From: Bacteroidaceae bacterium | GTDB lineage: Bacteria > Bacteroidota > Bacteroidia > Bacteroidales > Bacteroidaceae | DNA length: 39,046 nt | Reading direction: 5' to 3' | Assembly: GCA_017516265.1 (NCBI GenBank) | Contig: JAFXDL010000124.1 | Location: forward strand, 1-39,046 | Shown here: piece after piece, positions 15,381 through 24,510 of the stretch | Layout of the letters: each line of letters begins with the position of its first letter | How positions within the stretch are numbered: position 1 is the first letter of the stretch | Notes under the pieces: generated by a model | What the model saw: only the letters and a program-made list of their open reading frames with translations | Database searches by the model: none | Told to the model about the DNA's origin: nothing | Translations under genes and position numbers: made by a program

Positions 15381-15713
15381 ATGGAAACAACCAGACAAAA
15401 CAAAATTGCACGCCTTATCCAAAAGGAACTGAGTGATATCTTCTTGTTGCAAACCAAAGCCATGAACGGTGTGCTGGTGAGTGTCAGTGTCGTGCGCATC
15501 AGCCCTGACATGAGTGTGGCACGTGCCTATCTGAGCGTATTCCCTTCGGAACGCAGTGAAGAGATTGTGAAGAACATCAATGACAACATGAAATCCATCC
15601 GCTATGAGTTGGGTAGTCGTGTGCGCCATCAGTTGCGCATCATTCCTGAGCTGAAGTTCTTTGTTGATGACTCATTGGACTACATCGAAAACATTGACAG
15701 GTTATTGAAATAA
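15381..15713 (+). CDS. rbfA: 30S ribosome-binding factor RbfA
   Basis: RbfA is a small KH-type protein that binds immature 30S subunits and helps 16S rRNA 5'-end maturation, especially in the cold. The 110-residue protein shows RLIQKELSDIF near the N-terminus, VSVVRISPDMSVARAYLSV in the middle and RIIPELKFFVDDSLDY at the end, all family landmarks. The ATG at 15381 is a good start. It lies 24 bp before the permease gene, so the two are probably co-transcribed. Confidence 0.95.
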   Translation: METTRQNKIARLIQKELSDIFLLQTKAMNGVLVSVSVVRISPDMSVARAYLSVFPSERSEEIVKNINDNMKSIRYELGSRVRHQLRIIPELKFFVDDSLDYIENIDRLLK

Positions 15714-15737
15714 GGCACTGTACTACCTATTGCATTC

Positions 15738-16967
15738 ATGAACCTCTCGTTGTACATAGCCCGGCGGTACTTGTTGTCGAAGAAGTCGCACAATGCGATT
15801 AACATCATCTCAGGAGTATCGGTGTGCGGTGTAGCTTTGGCTACGCTGGCTTTGGTGTGTACCCTGTCGGTGTTCAATGGTTTTCAGGAATTGGTGGCGG
15901 GATTCTTCACAGCTTTTGACCCGGAACTGAAGATTACAGCCATGGAGAGCAAGACTTTTGACAGTCAGGACTCGTTGATAAAGCAGGTCAGAGAACTTCC
16001 CGAGGTGGAAGTATCTACCCTGTGCATTGAGGAGAACGCCATGATACAGTATAAGAATCGGCAATCGGTGGTGACTGTCAAGGGGGTGGAGGATAATTTT
16101 GAGCAATTGACAGCTATAGACAGCATTCTCTATGGTTACGGGGACTTTATCCTTCACGACGAGATTGTGGATTATGGAATTTTTGGTGCCCAACTGACAT
16201 CGGCCATTGGCTCTGGTATCCGTCCTATAGACCCTATCGAGGTATATGCTCCGAAGCGCAATGTCGCGGTGAATATGGCCAATCCGACAAGTAGCTTCAC
16301 TCGTGATTACCTCTATTCGCCGGGTGTAGTTTTTGCCGTTAATCAAGAGAAATATGATGCTTCATACGTGCTCACCTCGTTGGATTTTGCCCGGCGGCTG
16401 TTTGATTATGACACGGAAATCACTTCATTGGAACTGAAATTGAAGCCCGAAGCAGATGTCAGACAGGTACAGAAGAATATCAGGAATCTGTTGGGTGCTT
16501 CCTATGAAGTCAAGAACCGGTATGAACAGCAGGCCGATGTCTTCCGTATCATGGAAATCGAAAAACTTATTTCTTACCTGTTTCTTTCCTTTATCCTGTT
16601 GGTGGCCTGCTTTAATATCATCGGTTCGCTCTCCATGCTGATTATTGATAAGAAGGAGGACGTGCGCACATTGCGGAACTTGGGTGCCGACAATGGGCTT
16701 ATAACTCGTATATTCTTTACCGAAGGTTGTCTGATTTCTTTCGTTGGAGCCTTGGTCGGTATCCTGTTGGGTGTCGGTCTGTGCCTGTTGCAGGAGCATT
16801 ACGGCCTGATAGCTTTAGGTTCTCAAGGAGGTTTTGTTGTAGATGCCTATCCTGTGGCTGTGCAGATAGGTGATGTGGTCCTGGTCTTCCTGACCGTCCT
16901 GGTGATGGGCGGGCTCTCGGTATGGTATCCGGTAAGATATCTGAGTAAAAAGTTGACAAATGGTTGA
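15738..16967 (+). CDS. LolC/LolE-family (FtsX-like) ABC transporter permease
   Basis: The 409-residue inner-membrane protein has one N-terminal helix (NIISGVSVCGVALATLALVC), a periplasmic MacB_PCD-like domain to about residue 265, and three C-terminal FtsX helices. Landmarks are LISYLFLSFILLVACFNIIGSLSMLIIDKKEDVRTLRNLGA and the final GGLSVWYPVRYLSKK. This is the layout of the LolC/E subunits that extract lipoproteins from the inner membrane, or of related permeases. The ATPase partner (LolD-like) is not in this window, which is common. The gene ends 3 bp from the stop of a convergent methyltransferase gene. Confidence 0.88.
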   Translation: MNLSLYIARRYLLSKKSHNAINIISGVSVCGVALATLALVCTLSVFNGFQELVAGFFTAFDPELKITAMESKTFDSQDSLIKQVRELPEVEVSTLCIEENAMIQYKNRQSVVTVKGVEDNFEQLTAIDSILYGYGDFILHDEIVDYGIFGAQLTSAIGSGIRPIDPIEVYAPKRNVAVNMANPTSSFTRDYLYSPGVVFAVNQEKYDASYVLTSLDFARRLFDYDTEITSLELKLKPEADVRQVQKNIRNLLGASYEVKNRYEQQADVFRIMEIEKLISYLFLSFILLVACFNIIGSLSMLIIDKKEDVRTLRNLGADNGLITRIFFTEGCLISFVGALVGILLGVGLCLLQEHYGLIALGSQGGFVVDAYPVAVQIGDVVLVFLTVLVMGGLSVWYPVRYLSKKLTNG

Positions 16968-16969
16968 TG

Positions 16970-17707
16970 TTAATCGGCTATTCTTCGTAGTCGTGCCAAA
17001 TAGTCATAATGATTTCCTTCCATGATTAACTCCGTCTGAAATCCACTTTCAGCGGCATAATAGGAAAGTGTTTGAAGGTCAATGTACAACCAGTCAAAAG
17101 ATTCACCTTTGACTGTGCCATATTGCATCTGAAAATCCACCTCGCCATAATAGCCTGCAGCCAAATCAATGGCAAAACTTCCGTCTTCCTCTTCAAAGAT
17201 ATACCGCAAGTCGCTGGAGTCCATCAGGATACATCCGTCAGGACGAAGAATCTGTTTCATCCGCTGGAAGAATAGCGGCAAGTTTTCAAGACGTCCGACT
17301 ATGCCCGAACCGTTCATGAGCATGAGCACAGTGTCAAATGTGTCGGCAAAACGTTCGTCGAAAAGGTTGACTTGGTGTACATTCTGTATGCCACGTTGTT
17401 TCATGACTTCCACTGAAAGGGGTGAAATGTCTATGGCCGTCACTTCCTTGCCCGCTTGTTGTAGGGCTAAAGAATGGCATCCGCTTCCCGCACCAACGTC
17501 CAATATATGTCCATTAGCCAATTGCAGTGCCTTTTGTTCGAGGGGAGGCATTTGGGATTCAACGCGGAAAAGTTGGCAGACTGGAATCTCATCTTCTTCA
17601 AATAAAGATGAAAAAACACGCAATTTTCGTGCCTTGCCAGTTTGATGAAATTCGGCAATTGCACGTCCCATAGGATCCTTGTCTGGAGAAAGCAAAAAAG
17701 TGTTCAT
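16970..17707 (-). CDS. Class I SAM-dependent methyltransferase
   Basis: This 245-residue protein carries a SAM-binding fold: ILDVGAGSGCHSLALQQAGKEVTAIDIS (motif I and the acidic residue after beta-2), then NLFDERF, FDTVLMLMNGSGIVGRLENL, and ILRPDGCILMDSSDL. The substrate is not recognisable. The frame can be extended to a TTG at 17758 or an ATG at 17749, but the -7 box at 17737-17744 would put transcription start near 17730, so the ATG at 17707 (MNTFLLSPDKD) is preferred. It stands convergent with the LolC/E-type permease gene, their stops 2 nt apart. Confidence 0.75.
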   Translation of the reverse strand: MNTFLLSPDKDPMGRAIAEFHQTGKARKLRVFSSLFEEDEIPVCQLFRVESQMPPLEQKALQLANGHILDVGAGSGCHSLALQQAGKEVTAIDISPLSVEVMKQRGIQNVHQVNLFDERFADTFDTVLMLMNGSGIVGRLENLPLFFQRMKQILRPDGCILMDSSDLRYIFEEEDGSFAIDLAAGYYGEVDFQMQYGTVKGESFDWLYIDLQTLSYYAAESGFQTELIMEGNHYDYLARLRRIAD

Positions 17708-17736
17708 TATTGCGGGTTGTTGGTGAATTTTGGGCA

Positions 17737-17744
17737 CAAAGGTA
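17737..17744 (-). promoter_or_regulatory. -7 box for the methyltransferase gene
   Basis: Minus-strand TACCTTTG fits TAnnTTTG about 30 nt before the chosen ATG at 17707. No clear -33 TTTG is seen. Confidence 0.5.
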
Positions 17745-17828
17745 GTCATAAAATTCAATTATGGGCTTATAAAGATTAAAAATTATTAATAATTAAAGAA
17801 AGAGTATAGTGCTGCAAACCGAATTATT

Positions 17829-17836
17829 TACCTTTG
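17829..17836 (+). promoter_or_regulatory. -7 box for the TPR lipoprotein gene
   Basis: TACCTTTG (TAnnTTTG) lies 77 nt before the ATG at 17914, leaving an approximately 70-nt leader rich in A and T. The -33 element is not obvious. Confidence 0.5.
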
Positions 17837-17913
17837 TACGCAAACTGCGAAGAGTGTGCAGAAGAGACATTGAACAAAACAATTCATTAATAACATTTAT
17901 TTGATTTTCAAAC

Positions 17914-19629
17914 ATGATTAAAAAACTGTACATGCCCCTGTTGGTGGCAATGGTTGCTGTATTGACATCGTGCAGCAGTAAGATGGGTGAGTTGTCTGCA
18001 GATTATTTCACCACAAATCCGCAAGTGTTGGAAGCCGTAGGCGGTAAGGTTCCTGTAACCATCAACGGCAAGTTCCCCGAAAAGTACTTCAACAAGAAGG
18101 CTGTTGTAACTGTAACTCCCGTTCTTAAGTGGGAAGGTGGACAAGCTGTAGGAACTCCTGCAACTTTCCAAGGTGAGAAGGTTGAAGGTAACGACCAGAC
18201 TATCTATTACAAGGCTGGTGGTGCTTACACAATGAAGACTACTTTCGACTATGTTCCTGCAATGGCTAAGAGTGAACTCTATCTGCAGTTCAGCGCCAAG
18301 GTTGGTAAGAAAGAAGTGGCAATCCCTGAAGTAAAGGTTGCTGATGGTGTTTTGGCTACAGGTGAAATCATGTCAACCAATGCAAACTATACATTGGGTG
18401 CTACTGAACCTTCAATGAGCTCTGACAAGTTCCAGCGCATCATCAAGGAGGCTAAGGAGGCTAACATCATGTTCCTCATCCAGCAGGCTAACGTACGTGC
18501 AAACCAGTTGAAGACTGCTGAAATGAACGCTTTGAATGAGCAGATGGCTGCTATCAAGGCTGATGACAAGAACTTGGCTCTGACTAATGTCGAAGTGACA
18601 GCTTATGCTTCTCCCGATGGTGAGTTGGGCTTGAACGAGAAGTTGGCAGGAAACCGTGAAAGCAACGCTGCTGCATATGCCAAGAAGCAGTTGAAGAAGG
18701 CCAAGCTGGAAGGTAACATTGATACCAAGTACACTGCTGAGGACTGGGAAGGTTTCAAGACTTTGGTAGAGAAGAGCAACATTCAGGATAAGGAAGTTAT
18801 CTTGCGCGTTCTTTCAATGTATAACGATCCCGAAAGACGTGAGGCTGAAATCAAGAACCTTTCTTCTGTATATGGAACATTGGCTGATGAGATTCTTCCT
18901 CAGTTGCGTCGTGCTCGTCTGACCTTGAACTATGAGATTATCGGTCGTAGCGATGATGAAATCTTGAACACTTTCGCTGCCTCTCCCAAAGAGTTGAGCG
19001 TAGAAGAACTGTTGTATGCCGCTACTTTGGTGAAGGGCTCATCTGACAAGGAAGCTATCTACAAGAAGACTACTGAAATCTATCCGAAGGATTACCGAGC
19101 ATTCAACAATTTGGCTAACTTGGCTTATCAGGATGGTGACATGGAAGCTGCTGCTTCATATTTGGCTAAGGCTGCCGGTATCAACGCTGCTGCTCCTGAA
19201 GTAAACAACAACTTGGGTCTGATGGCAATGTTGAACGGTGAGAAGGAAAAGGCTGAGGCTTATCTGGCCAAGAGCTCAGGTGCTGAGAAACTGAACGAAG
19301 CTTTGGGTAACCTGTACATCGCTCAGGGACAGTATGACCGTGCTGTAAGTTCTTTCAAAGAAGCTAAGACCAATAGCGCAGCTTTGGCTCAGATTATGTC
19401 TAAGGACTACAACAAGGCTAAGAGCACATTGGAGGCTGTTACAAATCCCGATGCTTACACCAGCTATCTGAAGGCTGTGGTAGGTGCACGTACCAACAAT
19501 GCTTCAATGGTTGTTTCTAACTTGGCTAAGGCTGTGAAGGAAGACGCTTCACTTGCTCAGAAGGCTATGAAGGATGCTGAGTTTGCCAAGTATTTGACCA
19601 ACGCAGACTTCTTGAACGCACTGAAGTAA
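17914..19629 (+). CDS. TPR lipoprotein with OmpA-like segment
   Basis: The 571-residue protein has a lipoprotein signal with Cys20 (VLTSC) and probably sits in the outer membrane. Residues about 25-150 form a beta-rich N-terminal domain. Around 227-262, VEVTAYASPDGELGLNEKLAGNRESNAAAYAKK matches the OmpA C-terminal peptidoglycan-binding pattern in part. The C-terminal half has TPR-like units (AFNNLANLAYQDGDMEAAASYLAKA, EVNNNLGLMAMLNGEKEKAEAYL). Codons are strongly biased to GCT, AAG, AAC and TTG, unlike the neighbours, which suggests very high expression. Function is unknown; an abundant envelope scaffold is a reasonable guess. Confidence 0.85.
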   Translation: MIKKLYMPLLVAMVAVLTSCSSKMGELSADYFTTNPQVLEAVGGKVPVTINGKFPEKYFNKKAVVTVTPVLKWEGGQAVGTPATFQGEKVEGNDQTIYYKAGGAYTMKTTFDYVPAMAKSELYLQFSAKVGKKEVAIPEVKVADGVLATGEIMSTNANYTLGATEPSMSSDKFQRIIKEAKEANIMFLIQQANVRANQLKTAEMNALNEQMAAIKADDKNLALTNVEVTAYASPDGELGLNEKLAGNRESNAAAYAKKQLKKAKLEGNIDTKYTAEDWEGFKTLVEKSNIQDKEVILRVLSMYNDPERREAEIKNLSSVYGTLADEILPQLRRARLTLNYEIIGRSDDEILNTFAASPKELSVEELLYAATLVKGSSDKEAIYKKTTEIYPKDYRAFNNLANLAYQDGDMEAAASYLAKAAGINAAAPEVNNNLGLMAMLNGEKEKAEAYLAKSSGAEKLNEALGNLYIAQGQYDRAVSSFKEAKTNSAALAQIMSKDYNKAKSTLEAVTNPDAYTSYLKAVVGARTNNASMVVSNLAKAVKEDASLAQKAMKDAEFAKYLTNADFLNALK

Positions 19630-19652
19630 TTATCAATAAGTGACCTTTATAT

Positions 19653-19729
19653 ATTAGGCACGGATTGCACGGATTGACACGGATGAATTCACAAAAAGGC
19701 CGTGTAACTGGTGTAATCCGTGCCTAAAT
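19653..19729. repeat. Repeat family B copy 3
   Basis: ATTAGGCACGGATTGCACGG pairs with TAATCCGTGCCTAAAT around a short loop. It lies 24 bp after the TPR gene stop and before the next gene on the same strand, fitting a terminator-like hairpin. Confidence 0.85.
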
Positions 19730-19766
19730 AATTTTCAGAACAATATCCATATCCTCCCCTGCACGT

Positions 19767-20837
19767 ATGATGAAAAGATTCTTTTTCCTTTTGTTTGCAA
19801 CGGTAAGCTTTGGACTTTTTCACAGTTGCCGCCAAGACGAACATTATTTCTATCTGGAAGGCGATATCAAAGGGCTGGACGATTCGATTGTCTCGTTGTA
19901 CGGAATCTTTAATGACCCTGATAGCATTGTGGAACTGCCTGTCAAGCAAGGGAAGTTCAGTTGTTCTCTCCCATTGGATACTATCACCCCGCTTTTTCTG
20001 TTATTGAACGATGAAAAACGGGAATATCCTATCTTTGCCGACAAAGGTCTGCATATCCAGATCAAAGGTGATGCTGCCAATCTGGACAGTGTGAGCATCA
20101 TTGGTGGAGTAGCTCAAGATGAGTTCACCGCATTCACCCGCAGCATCAACCCCCTGAAAAGTCATTTCGAAGTACAGCAAATGGCGGACAGTTTCATTGT
20201 GGCACATCCGCATTCGATTGTGAGTGTTTACTTGATATACAGGTATTTCGTCAATTCTTCTTCACCAGACAGGACACAGGTTGAAAGCATCTGCAAGCAG
20301 CTTAGTGGTAATATGCAGGACAATCCTTACATCAGCCGCTTGCTCAGTGGCATGGATACACCAGGCAAAAGGGTAGGAATCCAGCATCTCAACATTGCCA
20401 ACTTGGCCGACACTACAGGTGTCATTGTTAAGGCTAACAGCTACAAGGAGAATATTGTTGTGCTCTCCTTATGGGCATCATGGCATCCCGGGAGTCGCAT
20501 CATGCAGGATTCGTTGCAGGCACAGATCAAACATTTTGCCAAACGTCCGGTAAAATTCATCAACGTATCTTTGGATAGCGACCGTAATCAATGGATGGAT
20601 GCCATCCGTGAAGACAAGCTGGGTGGGATACACCTGTGTGACTTCAAGGGATGGAATGGAGCCTTTGTGCAGACTACCGGTGCTGTTGACCTTCCCAAGA
20701 ACTTTGTGCTCAACCAATCTGGCCGAATCCTGATAAGTGATGTTTGGGGCAAACGGTTGGAAAACTTTGTGGACAAGCAACTGACCCAGTTGGAGGAGCA
20801 GCAGGCAAAGCTGAAGAAAAGAAAGAAGCTGTCATAA
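19767..20837 (+). CDS. DUF4369 thioredoxin-fold lipoprotein without active-site cysteines
   Basis: The 356-residue protein has a lipoprotein signal with Cys21 (LFHSC). Residues about 26-115 are a DUF4369-type domain (YLEGDIKGLDDSIVSLYG...). The C-terminal 150 residues form a TlpA/AhpC-like thioredoxin fold: NIVVLSLWASWHPGSRIMQD, FINVSLDSDRNQWMDAI, then VDLPKNFVLNQSGRI. Where TlpA proteins have WCxxC, this one has W-H-P-G-S (residues about 239-243), so the redox pair is lost. It may act as a binding or chaperone-like protein. It follows the TPR lipoprotein gene after a repeat hairpin, and precedes yifB by 68 bp. Confidence 0.85.
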   Translation: MMKRFFFLLFATVSFGLFHSCRQDEHYFYLEGDIKGLDDSIVSLYGIFNDPDSIVELPVKQGKFSCSLPLDTITPLFLLLNDEKREYPIFADKGLHIQIKGDAANLDSVSIIGGVAQDEFTAFTRSINPLKSHFEVQQMADSFIVAHPHSIVSVYLIYRYFVNSSSPDRTQVESICKQLSGNMQDNPYISRLLSGMDTPGKRVGIQHLNIANLADTTGVIVKANSYKENIVVLSLWASWHPGSRIMQDSLQAQIKHFAKRPVKFINVSLDSDRNQWMDAIREDKLGGIHLCDFKGWNGAFVQTTGAVDLPKNFVLNQSGRILISDVWGKRLENFVDKQLTQLEEQQAKLKKRKKLS

Positions 20838-20905
20838 TCCTTTTGTGAAAAACCATTTGTCCTATACCTATATAATATTATTGATTCCCCCTTATTTGCT
20901 ATACC

Positions 20906-22447
20906 ATGCTTGTTAAAGTATTCAGTGCAGCCGTTCAAGGCATTGAGGCTACTACCGTAACCATTGAAGTCAATCTCTCCCGAGGTGTGAAGTTTTTTCT
21001 TGTCGGCCTGCCCGATAATGCCGTGAAGGAGAGCCATGAACGTATTCTTTCGGCTTTGCAGGTAAACGGTTACAAGTTTCCTGTGGCCCAGATTATCATC
21101 AATATGGCACCAGCCGACATCCGCAAGGAAGGTTCAGCTTATGACCTTCCTTTAGCTATCGGTATCATGGCGGCTAATGGCACTGTGTCTCCTGACAAAC
21201 TGGGCCGTTATATGATGATAGGCGAGTTGGGACTGGATGGGACACTGCAGCCGGTAAAGGGTGCCCTTCCCATAGCCATACGTGCCCGTGAGCAAGGGTT
21301 TGAGGGATTGATTGTTCCCCATGAGAATGCCCGTGAAGCCGCTGTAGTCAATCGTTTGAAGGTCTATGGTGTCAGCAATCTGAAGGAGGTTATCGAATTT
21401 ATGAACGGTGAAATCCAGTTGGAGGCAACAGAAGTGAATACCCGCGAAGAGTTCTATGCCCAGCAGAATGATTTTGAATATGACTTTGCCGAGGTAAAAG
21501 GGCAGGAGAGTGTCAAGCGTGCCCTCGAAGTGGCTGCTGCCGGTGGTCACAACCTCATCATGATAGGCCCTCCGGGAAGTGGAAAGTCCATGATGGCCAA
21601 ACGTCTGCCATCCATCCTTCCTCCACTTTCGTTGGCTGAGAGTCTGGAGACTACGCAGATTCATTCCGTGGCAGGCAAGTTGGGTAAGAATACTTCCCTG
21701 ATTGCCCATCGTCCTTTCCGTAGTCCTCATCACACTATTTCGTCTGTCGCTCTCGTCGGTGGCGGCCAGAATCCTCAGCCAGGTGAAATCAGTCTGGCGC
21801 ATAATGGGGTGCTGTTTGCAGACGAGTTGCCCGAGTTTAACCGTACTGTGCTGGAAATGTTGCGCCAGCCTTTGGAGGACCGTTGTATCAGTATCTCGCG
21901 TGCCAAATATACGGTAGAGTATCCTGCATCCTTTATGCTCATTGCTAGCATGAATCCCTGTCCATGCGGATACTACAACCACCCCACCAAAGCCTGCGTG
22001 TGCAATCCTGGGCAGGTACAGAAGTACCTCAACCGGATTTCAGGTCCTTTGTTGGACCGTATAGATATACAAGTAGAAATTGTTCCTGTCCCCTTTGATA
22101 AACTCTCCGAGACAAGGCCGGGAGAGGCCAGCGAAGTCATCCGTCAGCGGGTTATCGCTGCCCGCAAGATACAGGAGCAACGTTTTGCTCATGTTCCTGG
22201 CATACATTGCAATGCACAGATGACTCCCAAGATGCTTGCCGAATATGCCACTCCTGATGAAACAGGGCTCAACCTGTTACGTGGTGCTATGGAGCGGCTC
22301 AATCTGTCGGCACGTGCTTACGACCGTATTCTGAAGGTGGCTCGTACCATTGCCGACCTCGATGCATCGCCCACCGTGCAGTCTATGCATATAGCTGAGG
22401 CTATCGGTTATCGCAATCTCGACCGCGAGAATTGGGCGGAAAGGTAA
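20906..22447 (+). CDS. YifB/ComM-family AAA+ ATPase (Mg-chelatase-like)
   Basis: This 513-residue protein has the family layout: an N-terminal ChlI/Lon-S5-like domain (about 1-165), an AAA+ domain with Walker A GPPGSGKSMMAK (near residue 220) and Walker B LFADELPEF, and a C-terminal Mg_chelatase_C domain (LSARAYDRILKVARTIADLD). The cysteine-rich SMNPCPCGYY...CVCNPGQVQKYLNRISGPLLDRIDI block is typical. In naturally transformable bacteria ComM is a helicase that aids branch migration during recombination; in Bacteroidota its role is untested. Its stop is followed by a family B hairpin and a convergent gene. Confidence 0.93.
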   Translation: MLVKVFSAAVQGIEATTVTIEVNLSRGVKFFLVGLPDNAVKESHERILSALQVNGYKFPVAQIIINMAPADIRKEGSAYDLPLAIGIMAANGTVSPDKLGRYMMIGELGLDGTLQPVKGALPIAIRAREQGFEGLIVPHENAREAAVVNRLKVYGVSNLKEVIEFMNGEIQLEATEVNTREEFYAQQNDFEYDFAEVKGQESVKRALEVAAAGGHNLIMIGPPGSGKSMMAKRLPSILPPLSLAESLETTQIHSVAGKLGKNTSLIAHRPFRSPHHTISSVALVGGGQNPQPGEISLAHNGVLFADELPEFNRTVLEMLRQPLEDRCISISRAKYTVEYPASFMLIASMNPCPCGYYNHPTKACVCNPGQVQKYLNRISGPLLDRIDIQVEIVPVPFDKLSETRPGEASEVIRQRVIAARKIQEQRFAHVPGIHCNAQMTPKMLAEYATPDETGLNLLRGAMERLNLSARAYDRILKVARTIADLDASPTVQSMHIAEAIGYRNLDRENWAER

Positions 22448-22468
22448 GTATAGTTATTCCATATTAGA

Positions 22469-22546
22469 TTTCAGGCACGGATTACACGGATTTCACGGAT
22501 AGCCCAATAAAGAATCCGTGTCAATCTGTGTAATCCGTGCCTGAAA
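22469..22546. repeat. Repeat family B copy 4
   Basis: TTTCAGGCACGGATTACACG and CTGTGTAATCCGTGCCTGAA form a long stem between the convergent yifB-like and Omp28-like genes, 22 bp after the former. The outer G instead of A (CAGG versus TAGG) is compensated on the other arm. Confidence 0.88.
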
Positions 22547-22565
22547 AATAAGAGAGTTTTCCCTT

Positions 22566-24443
22566 TTACTTCACCATTTTTCTGGTGAAGGTGTTTCCCT
22601 GCTTGTCGGTATATTCCACAATGTTGATGCCCTTTTGCAGTTTTTCCACCCGTGTGCCGTTGGGGGTATAGATGGCTGTGATAGTGGCATCGGCCGTAGT
22701 CTCAATGCGGTCAATGGCCTTGGGGTCAGTGACGTGCATCTTGCAGCAGTTCACGATGTAGCCCGTAGCATCGGTCATCAAGGCTACGATGGAGGCATAC
22801 TGCATGTTGTTCACCGTCCCCTCGGGGATGTCCCACGTGAACTTGCTGGTATAGACCTTGCCGCCTTCTATTACAGAGGGCAGTTGGCTGTTGTTGCCCG
22901 CTCCGTTGAACGAACCGTTGTAGGCTGCGCGTGCCACGTGGTCATATTTCATGCGCACGGTGCCAGGCAGGCTTCCCCAACCTCCGCTGTTGTAGATGGT
23001 GTCCTTCAGTCCGTAGTAAGTGAAGTTGGTTTTGGCGCGTTCGTTGTTCTGTGCGTACAGTGTGCCGTCGGGGGCTGTCACACTGTCTTCCAGCAGGATG
23101 AGTGCAATGTCATAGCCGCTGTTCTTGATGTCGTTTACGAATCGGCTCTCCACGTTGATTTCCAATCTGTTCATGTCGGCATCGGTCAGAGTGGCTGTTC
23201 CGTTCAGTTCGGCTACGGCATATTGCTTCTGTGCCAGCAGGAAGAAGTATTCGATACCGTATCCGGGCACGGAGAATGAGTAGTTGTATTCTTCGTCCAG
23301 TGCAAGGGGTTGTCCCAGATACTTACGGTCGGCCATAATGGTGGGGTATGCCGGGAACATGCAGAAATTCACATATTCGGGGTAATACATGGGGTCCAGA
23401 TAGGTGTCGGCATGCACGGCTATGGTCACAACGTTGTCCGGGTAGTTATCCTCCAGATAAGCCAATGCGGTCATTCCGTCGGGGCAGTTTCCGCACCAGG
23501 TGCCAGTTCCCTCCTCGATGAGGGTACGGCGGTTGCTTACGAAGTAGGTTCCACGGATAGAGTCGCGTACCGACAGGGCAGGGTCGCCATCCACCTCCAC
23601 CCAGATGTCGTATGTGCAGGTGGTGTTCAGGGGTACGTCCACACTCTTTTCTACTGTCAGTGCTGCTGTCTGTCCCTGATTCAGGTTCAAGCCGGTGAAG
23701 TCTTGGCTGAATACCTGATTGTCCACTCGGTAGCACACCTTTACGGCATCCAGTACAGGGGCTTTCAGGTTCTTCACGTTCACGCTCATCTGCGCTTTCC
23801 CCGTGTCTGTCATCAGCGGTGTGGTCACTTCGAAGCTGGCGCGGTCGTGAGCCTCTGTTGCGGCAGGACCGCTCACCTGTATGTCATCTATACAGATTAC
23901 ATATTTGTCATACGAGTCATTCACAAAAGCGATGTAGATGTTCTGTCCGGCATATTTGTCCAGGCTCACTTCGCGGCTTTGCAGTTCGCCTCCTTCCTCG
24001 GCTTCAGTGCTGAAAATGGGTTCCTGCTCAAAGTCTTCCATAGCATAGCCTTTAGTTGATACGTAAATCTTGTATCCATCCTTTTTTATCTTGGAGGCAG
24101 CCATGGCTTTCCACGTCAATTTGGCACCAGCGCCATAGATTTTGATTTGTGGTGTCACCATCCAGTCGTTGGCTTTACCCGGAGTTGTGAAGGCTGATGC
24201 GCTTCCCATCAGTTTGTTGGGATCTCCTGCTGTCAGTCTGATGAGATGCCAAGTTCCACATTCCAGACCTGTGCCCACCAGATTATCGGTGAGTTCGTTG
24301 CCGTCACCGTCGTAATAGAGCAGTTCGGCAGGTTTGGTGTCACCTTGGAAGTCCTGACTGTAGTACACGTTTTGTGCACCCACAGTAGCACCCTGTGCCG
24401 CCATCAGAGCAGTGGCAGCCAATGCAAGTAGTTGTTTCTTCAT
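22566..24443 (-). CDS. Omp28-like secreted protein with thioredoxin-type CxxC and C-terminal sorting-like domain
   Basis: The 625-residue protein has a signal peptide (MKKQLLALAATALMAAQGATVGAQ). Residues about 25-190 form a jelly-roll domain of the choice-of-anchor J type (YSQDF...KANDWMVTPQI...DDIQVSG). A middle beta domain follows. Residues about 305-500 match Omp28-like proteins, with EEGTGTWCGNCPDG containing the CxxC at about 317-320. The last 40 residues (ITAIYTPNGTRVEKLQKGIN...RKMVK) resemble type A C-terminal sorting domains that direct export or surface anchoring. Function is unknown, but the layout suggests a secreted redox-active or binding protein. A similar C-terminus is seen in the two pectin esterases further right. 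Confidence 0.82.
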   Translation of the reverse strand: MKKQLLALAATALMAAQGATVGAQNVYYSQDFQGDTKPAELLYYDGDGNELTDNLVGTGLECGTWHLIRLTAGDPNKLMGSASAFTTPGKANDWMVTPQIKIYGAGAKLTWKAMAASKIKKDGYKIYVSTKGYAMEDFEQEPIFSTEAEEGGELQSREVSLDKYAGQNIYIAFVNDSYDKYVICIDDIQVSGPAATEAHDRASFEVTTPLMTDTGKAQMSVNVKNLKAPVLDAVKVCYRVDNQVFSQDFTGLNLNQGQTAALTVEKSVDVPLNTTCTYDIWVEVDGDPALSVRDSIRGTYFVSNRRTLIEEGTGTWCGNCPDGMTALAYLEDNYPDNVVTIAVHADTYLDPMYYPEYVNFCMFPAYPTIMADRKYLGQPLALDEEYNYSFSVPGYGIEYFFLLAQKQYAVAELNGTATLTDADMNRLEINVESRFVNDIKNSGYDIALILLEDSVTAPDGTLYAQNNERAKTNFTYYGLKDTIYNSGGWGSLPGTVRMKYDHVARAAYNGSFNGAGNNSQLPSVIEGGKVYTSKFTWDIPEGTVNNMQYASIVALMTDATGYIVNCCKMHVTDPKAIDRIETTADATITAIYTPNGTRVEKLQKGINIVEYTDKQGNTFTRKMVK

Positions 24444-24502
24444 GTATAATCTTTTATTTTATTGTTTTACTCCTTTTTTTACCATATTATGGTAATTGGC
24501 TG

Positions 24503-24510
24503 CAAATGTA
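24503..24510 (-). promoter_or_regulatory. -7 box for the Omp28-like gene
   Basis: Minus-strand TACATTTG (TAnnTTTG) lies about 60 nt before the ATG at 24443. No clear -33 box is seen. The rest of the 24444-24989 gap holds no gene. Confidence 0.45.
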
